Shown here piece after piece: positions 9,000 to 17,737 of a DNA stretch of 64,000 nt (position 1 is the stretch's first letter; each line of letters begins with the position of its first letter). The notes below the pieces were generated by a model. The model made no database searches. It was not told the DNA's origin and saw only the letters and a list, made by a program, of their open reading frames with translations. The stretch is from Bin5 sp965220715. GTDB taxonomy: Bacteria; Chloroflexota; Anaerolineae; Caldilineales; Caldilineaceae. Both the position numbers and the translations under genes were made by a program. Location of the stretch: the NCBI GenBank assembly GCA_965220715.1, contig OZ244843.1, positions 3,968,001-4,032,000 of the forward strand, written 5' to 3'.

Positions 9000-10703
9000 C
9001 TAGCCGCCGCCCACTTCCCTTTCCTCCTGCATGAGCACAAAAAATATACTAAAGGCCGACATCGCCAGGAGCATGAGTGCCGGCGCGGCCGCCCGAGCAA
9101 AAAAAGCCTCGTCTGTAGCCGACCAGATTTGCGTTGCCAAAGTCGAGAATCCTGTCGGACTCAAGAGCAGCGTTGCAGGCAACTCCTTTACGGTCGTCAG
9201 AAAGACAAGTGCCATCCCTGCCAGAACACCCGGTTGCACGATCGGGGCTATAATACGCCTGAATACGGCGCGATTCCCCAGGCCCAGGCTGCGCCCGGCT
9301 TCCTCGAGGCGGGGATTCATCTGCAACAAGCTTATCTGCATGGCGCCTATGGCCTGGGGCAAAAAACGGACTACGTAGGCAAAGACCAGCATCCACAAGG
9401 TCTGATAGAGTAGGGGAGCGAAATTTGCGCCGAAGAACACCAGGCTGAGCGCAATGACGATCCCCGGCAACCCGTAGCCAACATATACAGCCCGCGCCGC
9501 GAGATTCATAAGTCGTCCCCCCATCCGTATCGCAGCAAAGGCGACGGGCAGTCCTAATGCTGCCGCGGCTAAGGCCGCCATGGCGCCGGCGCGGAAACTG
9601 TTGAGTGTCGCCGTCCATACCGGGGTCAACGATTCGCCGGACGCCAGGCCCCGCAACAACCAGAACAAGATTACGCCGACGGGCAGCACAAGGGCAGCCG
9701 TGACCACAGTGCCGCAAAAAAGGAGTGCGGGCCATTTCCGATGGGCGAGCTCAATGCGTTTGCGCGGCGCGGCGACTCCGGCGCTGCTGCGGTAATAGCG
9801 AGGACGGCCGCGTCCTCTGCTGTTTCTCTCCAGCACCAGTAGTATAATCGTAAACACGATCAGCGCCAATGACAGGAGGGAGGCAACGTTTCGGTCGAAG
9901 CTGCTCAGATACTGAACGTATATTGCCCGCGTGAAACTATTGAAACGCAGCAGCGAAACCGCGCCAAAATCACTGAGGGTGTAAAGCGCCACCAGTAGTG
10001 CGCCTGCCGTGATAGCGGGCCGCAGATTGGGTAGTGTTACCTTCAGGAATGTCTGCCACCCATTATACCCCAGGGAACGCGCGGCCTCTTCGATTGACGG
10101 ATCAAATCTGTGCAACGCGGCACGTATACTCATGAAGATGTAGGGATAGGTAAAAAGCGTTAGGACCCAAAGTGCGCCGGTGAAACCGTAGATTGACGGC
10201 AGGCGGTTTACTCCAAAGGGGGACAGGAGTTCTTGCAGGGCGCCACGAGGCCCGAACATGGCAATCAATGCGAATCCACCGACATAGCTTGGGATCACCA
10301 GAGGCATCATTGCCAGCACCGTCCAGATTCGCCAGCCGGGCAGATCAGTCCTTTCGGTCAGCCAAGCGAACGGCAGAGCAAGCGCAAGCGACAGAGTGGT
10401 TACGCCGCATACGAGGATGAGGCTGTTCCACATGATTCGGACTGTGCGCATGCGGGCCAGCAGATCAACCGCCTGGGTCCAGCCGACGCCGGCAGCCCGG
10501 TAGAGAAGGTAGGCGAGCGGCAACAGCATTGCGAGTGCGATAAGAAGAACAATCGCTTTGAAAGCAAGCCCGATATATCTACGAACCGACAAGCTCGTCG
10601 CATTTTCGGAATGGCTGAGCGGCCCGGACGAGTAAGCTTTGCGCAGGACCTGATAAGCAATGCTCCTCCGAGGCGGCGCGGGCGACCCGCTCTTGTTTCT
10701 CAT
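9000..10703 (-). CDS. ABC transporter permease with two fused membrane domains (FbpB/iron type)
   Basis: A 567-residue membrane protein with two consecutive BPD_transp_1 domains. Each carries an EAA loop for contact with the ATPase: EEAARSLGYNGWQTFLKVTL in the first half and EEAGRSLGLGNRAVFRRIIA in the second. About twelve transmembrane helices can be drawn. The two-in-one arrangement is known for ferric-iron (FbpB/SfuB) and some thiamine importers. It is followed by its ATPase gene. The matching solute-binding protein is absent here and may be encoded elsewhere. Confidence 0.9.
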   Translation of the reverse strand: MRNKSGSPAPPRRSIAYQVLRKAYSSGPLSHSENATSLSVRRYIGLAFKAIVLLIALAMLLPLAYLLYRAAGVGWTQAVDLLARMRTVRIMWNSLILVCGVTTLSLALALPFAWLTERTDLPGWRIWTVLAMMPLVIPSYVGGFALIAMFGPRGALQELLSPFGVNRLPSIYGFTGALWVLTLFTYPYIFMSIRAALHRFDPSIEEAARSLGYNGWQTFLKVTLPNLRPAITAGALLVALYTLSDFGAVSLLRFNSFTRAIYVQYLSSFDRNVASLLSLALIVFTIILLVLERNSRGRGRPRYYRSSAGVAAPRKRIELAHRKWPALLFCGTVVTAALVLPVGVILFWLLRGLASGESLTPVWTATLNSFRAGAMAALAAAALGLPVAFAAIRMGGRLMNLAARAVYVGYGLPGIVIALSLVFFGANFAPLLYQTLWMLVFAYVVRFLPQAIGAMQISLLQMNPRLEEAGRSLGLGNRAVFRRIIAPIVQPGVLAGMALVFLTTVKELPATLLLSPTGFSTLATQIWSATDEAFFARAAAPALMLLAMSAFSIFFVLMQEEREVGGG

Positions 10704-10732
10704 CTACCTCTCGATCCCATTTTCAACGGCAT

Positions 10733-11209
10733 TCATTGCCTGCGGTTCTGGCCGATATTCAGGCCATACTGTTGCATAATTGAGGGCCAAAAAAGCCAGA
10801 CAAGGCCAATCAGCGGCTGGAAGAGAGGGAAAAATCCGTAGTCGGCGCCGAAGTGGCGCCAAACAGTACGCCCTATAGTAGAAGGAATGATCAGACTCAG
10901 GGAGCCAACAACCAGGGTGAGAGCCGTCTCGAAAGCCAGGACCCCGACAGAAAGACGCCAGCCCCACTGTACACGGCGGGCGAATCCTATCGTCGCTGTC
11001 AAATAGCAGAGCGCAGCCACCAGACTGAGGGTTGGAGCAAGGTAGTTAACGACGCCTTCCTTCAAGACGAGTTGAAACAGGGCTCGGACGCCGGTGGACA
11101 ACGCCAGAAGCGGATAGGAAACCGTAAGAATATAGCCAAGAACGGTCACCAGCTCGGTTGAGCCGGAGCCTTGCCCCGCTTTGCCTGAACCGAACCGCAA
11201 ATTGGTCAT
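10733..11209 (-). CDS. small membrane protein of unknown function
   Basis: A 158-residue protein with four predicted hydrophobic helices (about residues 20-45, 53-75, 80-110 and 125-145). I see no family motif. It lies between thrH (42-bp gap) and the ABC permease (29-bp gap) on the same strand, so it is probably cotranscribed with them. The short N-terminus is Gly/Ser-rich and polar. A role with the transporter is possible only by position. Confidence 0.65.
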   Translation of the reverse strand: MTNLRFGSGKAGQGSGSTELVTVLGYILTVSYPLLALSTGVRALFQLVLKEGVVNYLAPTLSLVAALCYLTATIGFARRVQWGWRLSVGVLAFETALTLVVGSLSLIIPSTIGRTVWRHFGADYGFFPLFQPLIGLVWLFWPSIMQQYGLNIGQNRRQ

Positions 11210-11251
11210 GTATCCAGCAATCGGCGGAAGGATAGTAGCCCAGTCCAGCTT

Positions 11252-11878
11252 CTATCCTTCACCCACCAACCACTCCTCAATAGCTTGCCTGGCCTCATAA
11301 TAGTTGCGAACAACCGGCAGGCCGGGATGATCGTCAACAACGTTATCGGGTGGATCGAATAGGAGGCTGGCGTCAGCCTTTTCAAGCATCGCAATGTCGT
11401 TATACGAATCACCCATTGCCATGGTCTGAAACTGGAGGTCACGAAATGCAGAAATCGCTTTGCGTTTTGATTGGTCCAGGCGAATGCGATAGCCGGTGAT
11501 GGCGCCGTTCTCATCAACTTCCAAAGAGTGACAGAATATGGTCGGGTAGCCGAGTTTGGCCATTAAGGGCTTGGCGAACTCGTAGAAAGTGTCGGAAAGA
11601 ATGACGAACTGCGAGCGGTCGCGAATCCAGTCGACGAAATGTTCCGCGCCTGGCAGTGGGGCGATGGTAGCGATGACTTCTTGAATATCCTGCAAACGCA
11701 GATTCCGTTCCTTCAGAATTTTCAGCCTCATCTGCATCAGTTGATCGTAATCAGATATATCGCGGGTCGTCAGACGCAACTGCTCAATGCCGGTCTTTTC
11801 AGCAAAAGCGATCCAGATTTCAGGGACGAGAACGCCTTCCAGATCACTCGCGAAGAGCCGGGGTCGTAGATCAGGCAA
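11252..11878 (-). CDS. thrH: phosphoserine phosphatase/homoserine phosphotransferase (HAD family)
   Basis: A 208-residue HAD hydrolase closely matching ThrH, which dephosphorylates phosphoserine and can transfer the phosphate to homoserine. HAD motif I is ASDLEGVLVPEIW (about 10-22), where ThrH proteins keep the DLEG form; motif II is ILSDTFYEF, and motif III/IV is MGDSYNDIAML. The start is TTG at 11878, preceded by a good Shine-Dalgarno sequence (GAGGAG). It lies 12 bp after the histidine phosphatase gene, consistent with an operon. It may supply serine or threonine precursors; no other genes of these pathways are nearby. Confidence 0.88.
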   Translation of the reverse strand: MPDLRPRLFASDLEGVLVPEIWIAFAEKTGIEQLRLTTRDISDYDQLMQMRLKILKERNLRLQDIQEVIATIAPLPGAEHFVDWIRDRSQFVILSDTFYEFAKPLMAKLGYPTIFCHSLEVDENGAITGYRIRLDQSKRKAISAFRDLQFQTMAMGDSYNDIAMLEKADASLLFDPPDNVVDDHPGLPVVRNYYEARQAIEEWLVGEG

Positions 11879-11890
11879 TATTTACTCCTC

Positions 11891-12616
11891 TCAGTAGGTC
11901 AAATGGTCGTCGGCCAGATGGTCAGTCCGGTTCGTATAGCGAACAGTGACAGATATGCCGCCGTCGGTCCTCGAAGGCAGAAAATCCACTCGAGTGATTC
12001 CGGTATTGTGGTGGTTGAAGTAGATTTCGTTGCCCGGCAGCCGGCCAAGAAGAGCTTTGAGAAGACTGTCCAAAAAGGTGCCGTGGCTGACAGCGGCGAT
12101 TCCTACATCTTCCCCTGTTTCTTTGGCCATCTGCTGCAGGGCCTCGGCTACCCGCACTGCTCGCGCAAGGCAGGCGGCCCGATCCTCCTCGGCCCCGTGC
12201 CACCAGCCGTCTTCGCCGACGCCGTCCAGCCGGTATCCGGGGAACTTCGCACTCATTTCGGCTCGACTGAGGCCGGGGTGGCCGACAGCCTCCGCGTCTG
12301 TGCCGGGCCTGTGGAAAATGCCGCCATGTTCGTGCAGGTCCAGCCAAACTGACGGACTAGTGCCCAAAGCGTCCGCAACTGGTTGCATCGTCTGCATCGT
12401 GCGCAACATTGGGCTACAGTAGAGACGAGAGATCGCCTGGTCGCCAAAACTGTTTCGAAGCCGGTTCGCCTGCCTCTCTCCCATCTCTGTCAATGGCGGC
12501 TCAGCGACCCGCTGTTTCATGTAGGTTTCGTAGGGGAATGGACCAGGCCGCTCTTTCAGCTGTTCGGCGAGCAGATTGTTGGTTGACTGTCCGTGCCGAA
12601 TCAGATACAGGATCAT
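11891..12616 (-). CDS. histidine phosphatase family protein (phosphoglycerate mutase-like)
   Basis: A 241-residue protein opening with the catalytic LIRHGQSTNN motif (residues 5-14) that carries the phospho-accepting histidine. A second histidine motif, AAVSHGTFLDSLL, lies near residues 178-190, and the acid segment DLHEHGG near 93-99. The family covers phosphoglycerate mutases, fructose-2,6-bisphosphatases and phosphatases for cofactors, so the substrate cannot be named. It is the first gene of the minus-strand run ending with zwf. Confidence 0.88.
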   Translation of the reverse strand: MILYLIRHGQSTNNLLAEQLKERPGPFPYETYMKQRVAEPPLTEMGERQANRLRNSFGDQAISRLYCSPMLRTMQTMQPVADALGTSPSVWLDLHEHGGIFHRPGTDAEAVGHPGLSRAEMSAKFPGYRLDGVGEDGWWHGAEEDRAACLARAVRVAEALQQMAKETGEDVGIAAVSHGTFLDSLLKALLGRLPGNEIYFNHHNTGITRVDFLPSRTDGGISVTVRYTNRTDHLADDHLTY

Positions 12617-13072
12617 GGGAGCAGTTCTCCGAACTCAGTAAATGGTGACAAGAACTCCGGTTACTGCTGAACCGAGTTTTCCGAGTGAGAGTACATGAAC
12701 AGAGGCAAAAAGGCAAGAAATGGGGGCAACAGAAGAGGGGGACCGTTCGCAGATTTTTATTCCGTATAATAAGTTTTATACCAAGTAAAAATTGGGGGGC
12801 AGGGGGATTGGTTACCCTTTACGGATGCCTGCCAACTGAACGACTGTGGATAGTGTCAAACAGGAGTTCAAAGGCTGTTCGCGGTTTGGGCTCGTTCTGT
12901 TCAATGGAAATCACTAGCAATGAAGCACCGAGAGCAAGACCACCTACGTTTGACCCTCTTCTTTTTGGAAGCAAACTGGCTCGCGTGTACATTACCATTT
13001 AGGGAATTCGCATAACGTGTTACGACAAAGTTCAAGCGGGGCGGCAAGAGCAACTACCTTTTTGCACTGGTG
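12617..13072. other. 456-bp intergenic region between divergent genes
   Basis: This region must hold promoters for the minus-strand phosphatase run and for the K+ transporter. A TATAAT hexamer occurs near 12770 on the plus strand, but no convincing -35 box matches it. The sequence is AT-richer than its neighbours. No gene or strong hairpin was seen. Confidence 0.4.
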
Positions 13073-14608
13073 ATGAAGAACGAAGCTGAAGAGCCGAAGA
13101 GCGAAAACACAGTCCATACTGCGAATGACGCTTCCGACGAATTCTTGTTGAAGCTCCGAGAGGAGTCACAGCAAGCGCCACCCTCGAGCGGGCCGGGGCG
13201 GCACCGCGACGCCGCCGCACGGACAGGAAAGGCCGCAGACCACCGACTGGCGAGAGCGCGGGCGCCCCGCTTACTGATAATCGGCTTTGCCGGCATTGTC
13301 TTTCTGGGAACGCTGTTCCTGAAGCTGCCGGCCGCCACTACCACGGGCGTGTCAATCTCTTGGATTGAGGCAGTATTTACCTCAACCAGCGCTGTCACCG
13401 TCACGGGGCTGGGCGTGCTCACGACGTCCACGGATTTCAGTCGTTTTGGGCAGTTGGTAATTTTAATACTGCTTCAGTTGGGGGGCGTTGGCTTTATCGC
13501 CTTCAGCGTGCTGCTCTTCCGCCTGATAGGGAGGCAGGTCACTCTGAATGAACGATTCGTGATCCAGCAGTCGTTGGGCGCCGACAGGCAGTTTAATCTC
13601 ACGCGTAACTGGGGGCGGCTTGGAAGCGTCGCCAACATTGCACTGTATGTACTCATTGTAACCGTGTCAATCGAGGCGGTTGGTACACTACTGTTGTGGC
13701 TGCGCTGGCGGACCGAGTTCCCCGCCGGAGAGGCGTTGTGGCTGGCGCTTTTTCACGCGGTCAGCAGCTACTGCAATGCCGGATTCGATCTCTTCGCCGG
13801 CAGCGGCCACGCTCCGGTGTTCGGGTTCGGCGCCGATTACTATACGCTTGCGGTTATGTCTGCCCTGATTATCCTGGGCGGCGTCGGCGTTGCCGTGTTG
13901 TACGATGTGGTCAGCTACTTCAGGAATCGCATGCTGGCCCTAAACACACGCATTACATTAGCGCTGACCGCCGTGCTCCTTGTCGTCGGCCTGGCCGTAA
14001 TGCTACTAGACCGCCAACTGTATGATGTCACCTTGGCCGCTCACTCCTTCGGCGAGCAACTTGCAATCAGCATCTTCACGATAATTTCCTCACGGACAGC
14101 CGGTCTGACTATCTTGCCCATCGATCAACTCAGTCAGAGCACCCAGCTCATGCTGCTGTTCTGGATGTTCATTGGCGGCGCCCCGGCGAGCATGGCGGGC
14201 GGGGTTACCAGCAGCACCGTAGGTGTGTTGCTGATCTCCGCCCTGGCAACGGCAAAGGGTGGAGACAACCAGGCGGTGGCGTTTGGCCGCTCCGTGCCCA
14301 GAGAAACACTGAACAAGGCGGTTGCGATCATGACGGTCAGCACGCTTCTGGTTGGGGCAGTCACGATCATTCTTTCTTTGCTGAACCAGGGCGATATATT
14401 CGAGCTTGGTTTCGAGGTAGTAAGCGCCTTTGCGAATGCCGGCTACTCTCTGGGCTTCACGCACAAGCTCAATGCATGGGGGCAGGCGCTGATCGCGTTT
14501 ACCATGTTTTGGGGCCGCCTGGGGCCATTGACCATTGTCATTGCTCTGGCGCAGCGCGAGCGCCCCTCTTTGCTCCAATACCCCGAAGAGCCGGTTATAC
14601 TTGGGTAA
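13073..14608 (+). CDS. ktrB: Trk/Ktr-type potassium uptake membrane subunit
   Basis: Channel-like K+ (or Na+-coupled K+) uptake protein of the TrkH/KtrB/HKT superfamily. Four pore loops are visible in order: TSTSAVTVTGLGV, SSYCNAGFDLF, SSRTAGLTIL and SAFANAGYSLGF, each with the filter glycine. About eight membrane helices surround them. A hydrophilic N-terminal tail of about 65 residues rich in Arg and Glu is longer than usual. GTG 13070 directly precedes ATG 13073 and either could start. The regulatory RCK subunit KtrA is not next to it and would have to be encoded elsewhere. Confidence 0.92.
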   Translation: MKNEAEEPKSENTVHTANDASDEFLLKLREESQQAPPSSGPGRHRDAAARTGKAADHRLARARAPRLLIIGFAGIVFLGTLFLKLPAATTTGVSISWIEAVFTSTSAVTVTGLGVLTTSTDFSRFGQLVILILLQLGGVGFIAFSVLLFRLIGRQVTLNERFVIQQSLGADRQFNLTRNWGRLGSVANIALYVLIVTVSIEAVGTLLLWLRWRTEFPAGEALWLALFHAVSSYCNAGFDLFAGSGHAPVFGFGADYYTLAVMSALIILGGVGVAVLYDVVSYFRNRMLALNTRITLALTAVLLVVGLAVMLLDRQLYDVTLAAHSFGEQLAISIFTIISSRTAGLTILPIDQLSQSTQLMLLFWMFIGGAPASMAGGVTSSTVGVLLISALATAKGGDNQAVAFGRSVPRETLNKAVAIMTVSTLLVGAVTIILSLLNQGDIFELGFEVVSAFANAGYSLGFTHKLNAWGQALIAFTMFWGRLGPLTIVIALAQRERPSLLQYPEEPVILG

Positions 14609-14691
14609 AGGGTGCTACCGCAGTAGGAAGTAGCGCTGATCGCGAAGATGCAAACACTCTTTTTATCACAATCCTGGAGGTATGGAAGGCA

Positions 14692-15732
14692 ATGACTGAA
14701 ACCGGAAATTATTCTCTTGAGGACATGCGGGCCGGCGCCGAGGTGGCGGTGAGAATCTGCATGGCAGTTCAGCCGGGCGAACGCGTGCTCATTCTGGGCG
14801 ACGAAGGCTCATCGCTGATCAGCCAAGCACTGGGCGACGCCGCAAGTCCTGTAGCCGCTGCCGTAGAGACGTTCACTCTGGAATCGCTCGGCACTCGCCC
14901 AATCACGGAGATCCCCGGTAAGCTCCAGGATGCATTGGCGCGGTTCCAGCCGCACGTCAGTTTCTATACTGCCAGCAGTAGGCCGGGGGAGTTGAAGTTT
15001 CGTATGGCCTATATGCCGGCAGTCATGCAGGCAAGTCCTGGCGGCGCCCGCCACGGCCACATGATCAACATCACGCCCCCTCTGATGATGCAGGGAATGC
15101 GGGTCGACTATCAACGCATTTTCGATGTAACCATGCGTGTACACGAGCTTGTCCGCGGGGCCGCGAAGATCCGGGTCACCAGTCCGAAAGGGACGGATTT
15201 CACTGCCACGTTTAACCCGGAATTCAACTGGATCCCCTGCCACGGCCTTTACCATGAGCCGGGCGAGTGGGGGAACCTGCCGGAGGGGGAGACGTTCACC
15301 TCGCCAGGCAACGCCAATGGTGCGCTGGTAGTGGACGAACTGGGCGACTATTTCAGCGAACGGTACGGAATTCTCGACACACCGGTCACATTTGTGGTTG
15401 AAGACGGGCTGGTACGTGCGGTGCGCTGCGAGGATAGCTCTCTGGAAGAGGATGTCCGATCCTATATTTTTGGCGCCGAAAACGCTGACCGTGTTGGCGA
15501 ATTCGCGATTGGCACCAACATCGCGCTGACCGGACTGGTCGGAAATCTGCTACAGGATGAGAAATTTCCTGGTGTGCACGTGGCCTTCGGCGACCCCTAC
15601 GGCAAACAGACCGGCGCCGACTGGAAGTCCGAACACCATGTCGACGTCATTCCAACGCAGTGCACAATTGATGTGGACGGCGAACGAATTATGTCTGACG
15701 GAAAGTTTGTGGCTGAGATTCTTGGGGAATAG
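14692..15732 (+). CDS. M29-like metalloaminopeptidase (leucyl aminopeptidase/AmpS family)
   Basis: A cytoplasmic exopeptidase-like protein of 346 residues, shorter than the usual 400-410 of M29. Seen: NLPEGETFTSP (metal-binding Glu region), HVAFGDPYG with its His, and SEHHVDVI followed by IDVDGERIMSDGKF, matching the C-terminal HxD and DG..v..dGkF pattern of the family. The N-terminal domain (about 1-130) is reduced. The start ATG 14692 has GGAGG 11 bp upstream; a longer in-frame extension to 14476 overlaps ktrB and is not credible. Substrate specificity is unknown. A strong hairpin terminator follows at about 15777. Confidence 0.85.
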   Translation: MTETGNYSLEDMRAGAEVAVRICMAVQPGERVLILGDEGSSLISQALGDAASPVAAAVETFTLESLGTRPITEIPGKLQDALARFQPHVSFYTASSRPGELKFRMAYMPAVMQASPGGARHGHMINITPPLMMQGMRVDYQRIFDVTMRVHELVRGAAKIRVTSPKGTDFTATFNPEFNWIPCHGLYHEPGEWGNLPEGETFTSPGNANGALVVDELGDYFSERYGILDTPVTFVVEDGLVRAVRCEDSSLEEDVRSYIFGAENADRVGEFAIGTNIALTGLVGNLLQDEKFPGVHVAFGDPYGKQTGADWKSEHHVDVIPTQCTIDVDGERIMSDGKFVAEILGE

Positions 15733-15776
15733 TCAAAGCGGGGAAAGAGATACACCGGCCCGAAGCGAGAGCAAAG

Positions 15777-15832
15777 AAAAGACGCCGCCCATACGGCCCT
15801 TGACAGGCCGAAAGTGTATGGTCGGCGTTTTT
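15777..15832. terminator. bidirectional Rho-independent terminator
   Basis: A long hairpin whose arms begin ACGCCG (15782) and end CGGCGT (15828), with a second paired block CCATAC/GTATGG, is followed by a T run on the plus strand and preceded by an A-rich run. It can end transcription of the aminopeptidase gene and of the convergent DUF4268 gene. Confidence 0.8.
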
Positions 15833-15875
15833 CGTGTGCCGCGCGAGGTCCGGCGAACAGTGAACCCCGACACCA

Positions 15876-16931
15876 CTAATCAGAGGCGCCAAATGTCGTG
15901 ATTCGGGGCCGGAACGCTCGGTCGAATGATTCCAGTTTTTCTTTGAACCAGGCATGCTGCTCCGGCCATTGGGCTCGGTTGGTCGGATCGGCATTGTACC
16001 TTCGTAGCATCACCTGCCCTTGCTTGTGTTCAGGCAGTTCGCGCCACTCGAGCGCATCTCCGATTTCAGCTCCAATCTCCCCGCGTTGCTGGTACAGTGT
16101 ATTGTAAGAGACCTCGGCATCACCTTCGCGGATTACCAGTTGTACGCCGATTCCGCCTTCACGCATGTTGTTGAAGGCAGTCATGCGCAGGCGCCAGTGG
16201 CCAACGTCGAAGTTCATCCAGTTTTGCGAACGCGGCGTTCCGGGGCGGATGAAACTTTCGCTGGTCTCCAGATGCTTCCGCAGCGCTTGCCAATACTCCA
16301 TCTGCAGTTCATTCTCTACGAGCTGATATTCCAGTTGCAAATCGTTTTCAACTTGCTGCAGCTGATCCTCAAGCGATGTCTCGTCTGGCTCTGTCGAAGG
16401 CGCCGGTGTCGGCGTGCTGTCGACAACGCTTCGATTGGGTGAATCCGACTTTCCATCCCAGTCATTCGGCTTACTTACGAGATGAAATTTGGGGGCCAGG
16501 GGCGATTCGCCGATTCGCCACAACTCTACTTCCAATCCGAAAAAATTTATGTTTTCACTCGTGACTTCATTCAGCCAATTGAGCGTATTTCGATCTTCCT
16601 GAGTAAAATGAGCCGCCACCCACACCATCGTGACTGCCTTCAACTCCGCTGCATAGGTGAGGAGTTGTCCCAGGTGACTTTGGTCGGTATGTTCCAACTG
16701 ATTCTCGATGACCACATAGCCGCCACTGCCGCGTGTACGGCAGACAACGCCCCGTGGAGAGGGCGAGACCCAGCCCTCCATGTCTTCCAACTCCAGCTCC
16801 AGGTTGATCGCCTCTCCCAGCAATGCCAGACTGTCGCCTCGGGCCAGCCATGAGGCAAAGTCGCTGTCTTCACTCACCCATACCGTTCGCAGTTCTATTT
16901 GTTCCAGGCGGCCAAAGTCAAACTGTATCAT
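15876..16931 (-). CDS. DUF4268 domain protein, nuclease-like N-terminus
   Basis: A 351-residue protein. The N-terminal part (about 1-160) contains YVVIENQLEHTDQSHLGQLLTYAA, the pattern of DUF4268-linked proteins in which an ExQ motif follows a conserved acidic residue, reminiscent of the PD-(D/E)XK fold; fold assignment is inference. A low-complexity linker (175-200) and a coiled-coil stretch (185-220) lead to a DUF4268 C-terminal domain with SESFIRPGTPRSQNWMNFDV. These proteins often sit near restriction-modification or other defence genes; here the repeat-bounded element with the TrlF-type ATPase begins 190 bp upstream of its start. Confidence 0.85.
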   Translation of the reverse strand: MIQFDFGRLEQIELRTVWVSEDSDFASWLARGDSLALLGEAINLELELEDMEGWVSPSPRGVVCRTRGSGGYVVIENQLEHTDQSHLGQLLTYAAELKAVTMVWVAAHFTQEDRNTLNWLNEVTSENINFFGLEVELWRIGESPLAPKFHLVSKPNDWDGKSDSPNRSVVDSTPTPAPSTEPDETSLEDQLQQVENDLQLEYQLVENELQMEYWQALRKHLETSESFIRPGTPRSQNWMNFDVGHWRLRMTAFNNMREGGIGVQLVIREGDAEVSYNTLYQQRGEIGAEIGDALEWRELPEHKQGQVMLRRYNADPTNRAQWPEQHAWFKEKLESFDRAFRPRITTFGASD

Positions 16932-17118
16932 CCGATTGTTCCCTCCTATAACGAAATGGTGTCAAATGCGTAAAATGTAAGCCAAACCTGGAACTCTTCA
17001 TCCCGAAAGATCAAAGCTTGGTATAGGAAGCATAAAGGGGGCTTTCCTGATGTGAAATAGTAGCACCCCACTTCTTAGTTCTACACGATCTGAAAGTTTA
17101 ACGCAAGCGGCGTTTTTG

Positions 17119-17352
17119 TCAGGGCAATCGCATCTAAATTTGGACGCCAAGTTGACCGGAATTCCGCCAGAAAGAAAGTGAATATAAATGGAAATTGCTG
17201 TCCGTTTGTTGAAAGTCGATAATTTTCGGCCAAAAGACCGCCCACCAGTTGCCGGAAACCATTCGAATTTGCGACCGCGCACCATAATTTGCACCGTTTT
17301 CGGCGTTTTGCCCTGAACCGGACTCGATCCAGGTAGCGTCACGAGGTTTTGA
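17119..17352. repeat. left part of a MITE-like dispersed repeat (inverted-repeat family), copy 1
   Basis: Starts with the 19-bp terminal repeat TCAGGGCAATCGCATCTAA (17119-17137). Its inverse occurs at 21995-22013 with one mismatch. The body shares several blocks with the repeat at 61027-61267: TAAATT.GGACGCCA at the left, CGGCGTTT.GCCCTGA near 17301-17316 and CACGAGGTTTT near 17340. No coding potential. Confidence 0.75.
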
Positions 17353-17361
17353 CCCAATTAG

Positions 17362-17477
17362 TGTGGATCCCAAATGAGACCAAGAGCTGGCGAATATTGG
17401 CAGAGCGGGCGACACGCCTACGATTTTGGCGAGCAGCCCGTGTGAAAAGTCTTGGGATCAAATTGAACTTACATTAG
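17362..17477. repeat. 116-bp direct repeat, copy 1
   Basis: Begins TGTGGATCCCAAATGAGACC and ends GAACTTACATTAG. It matches 21883-21998 in the same orientation over 116 bp without gaps and with about six mismatches (roughly 95% identity). The two copies bracket the two-gene module. Copy 1 is not followed by the terminal inverted repeat. Confidence 0.9.
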
Positions 17478-17737
17478 CTTCCACCCCGATCTGCCTGATA
17501 CCAAAGCCAACGACCCCAAGTGACATACGAGAGGAGTTGGCATTCAAATTCGGTAGCCGAGCAGTTGAGTAGGCTGCAGCTGGTATTCGGGGTAACAGTC
17601 CGCGTTAAACCGGCTTCAGATGGCGTTAGAGTGGGTACCCGATGCGTCTCGCGGCGAGTCTGGAGTTGGCAACGTGGAGAATTGTATAACCTCTCCGGCC
17701 AATAGACTGGTAACTCTGAAAATTATGGGGTGTTTCC

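Noticed and set aside
17520..17705. 61-codon frame inside the repeat-bounded element as a third cargo gene
   Set aside because: No ribosome site, no motif, and it lies in noncoding sequence next to the direct repeat.
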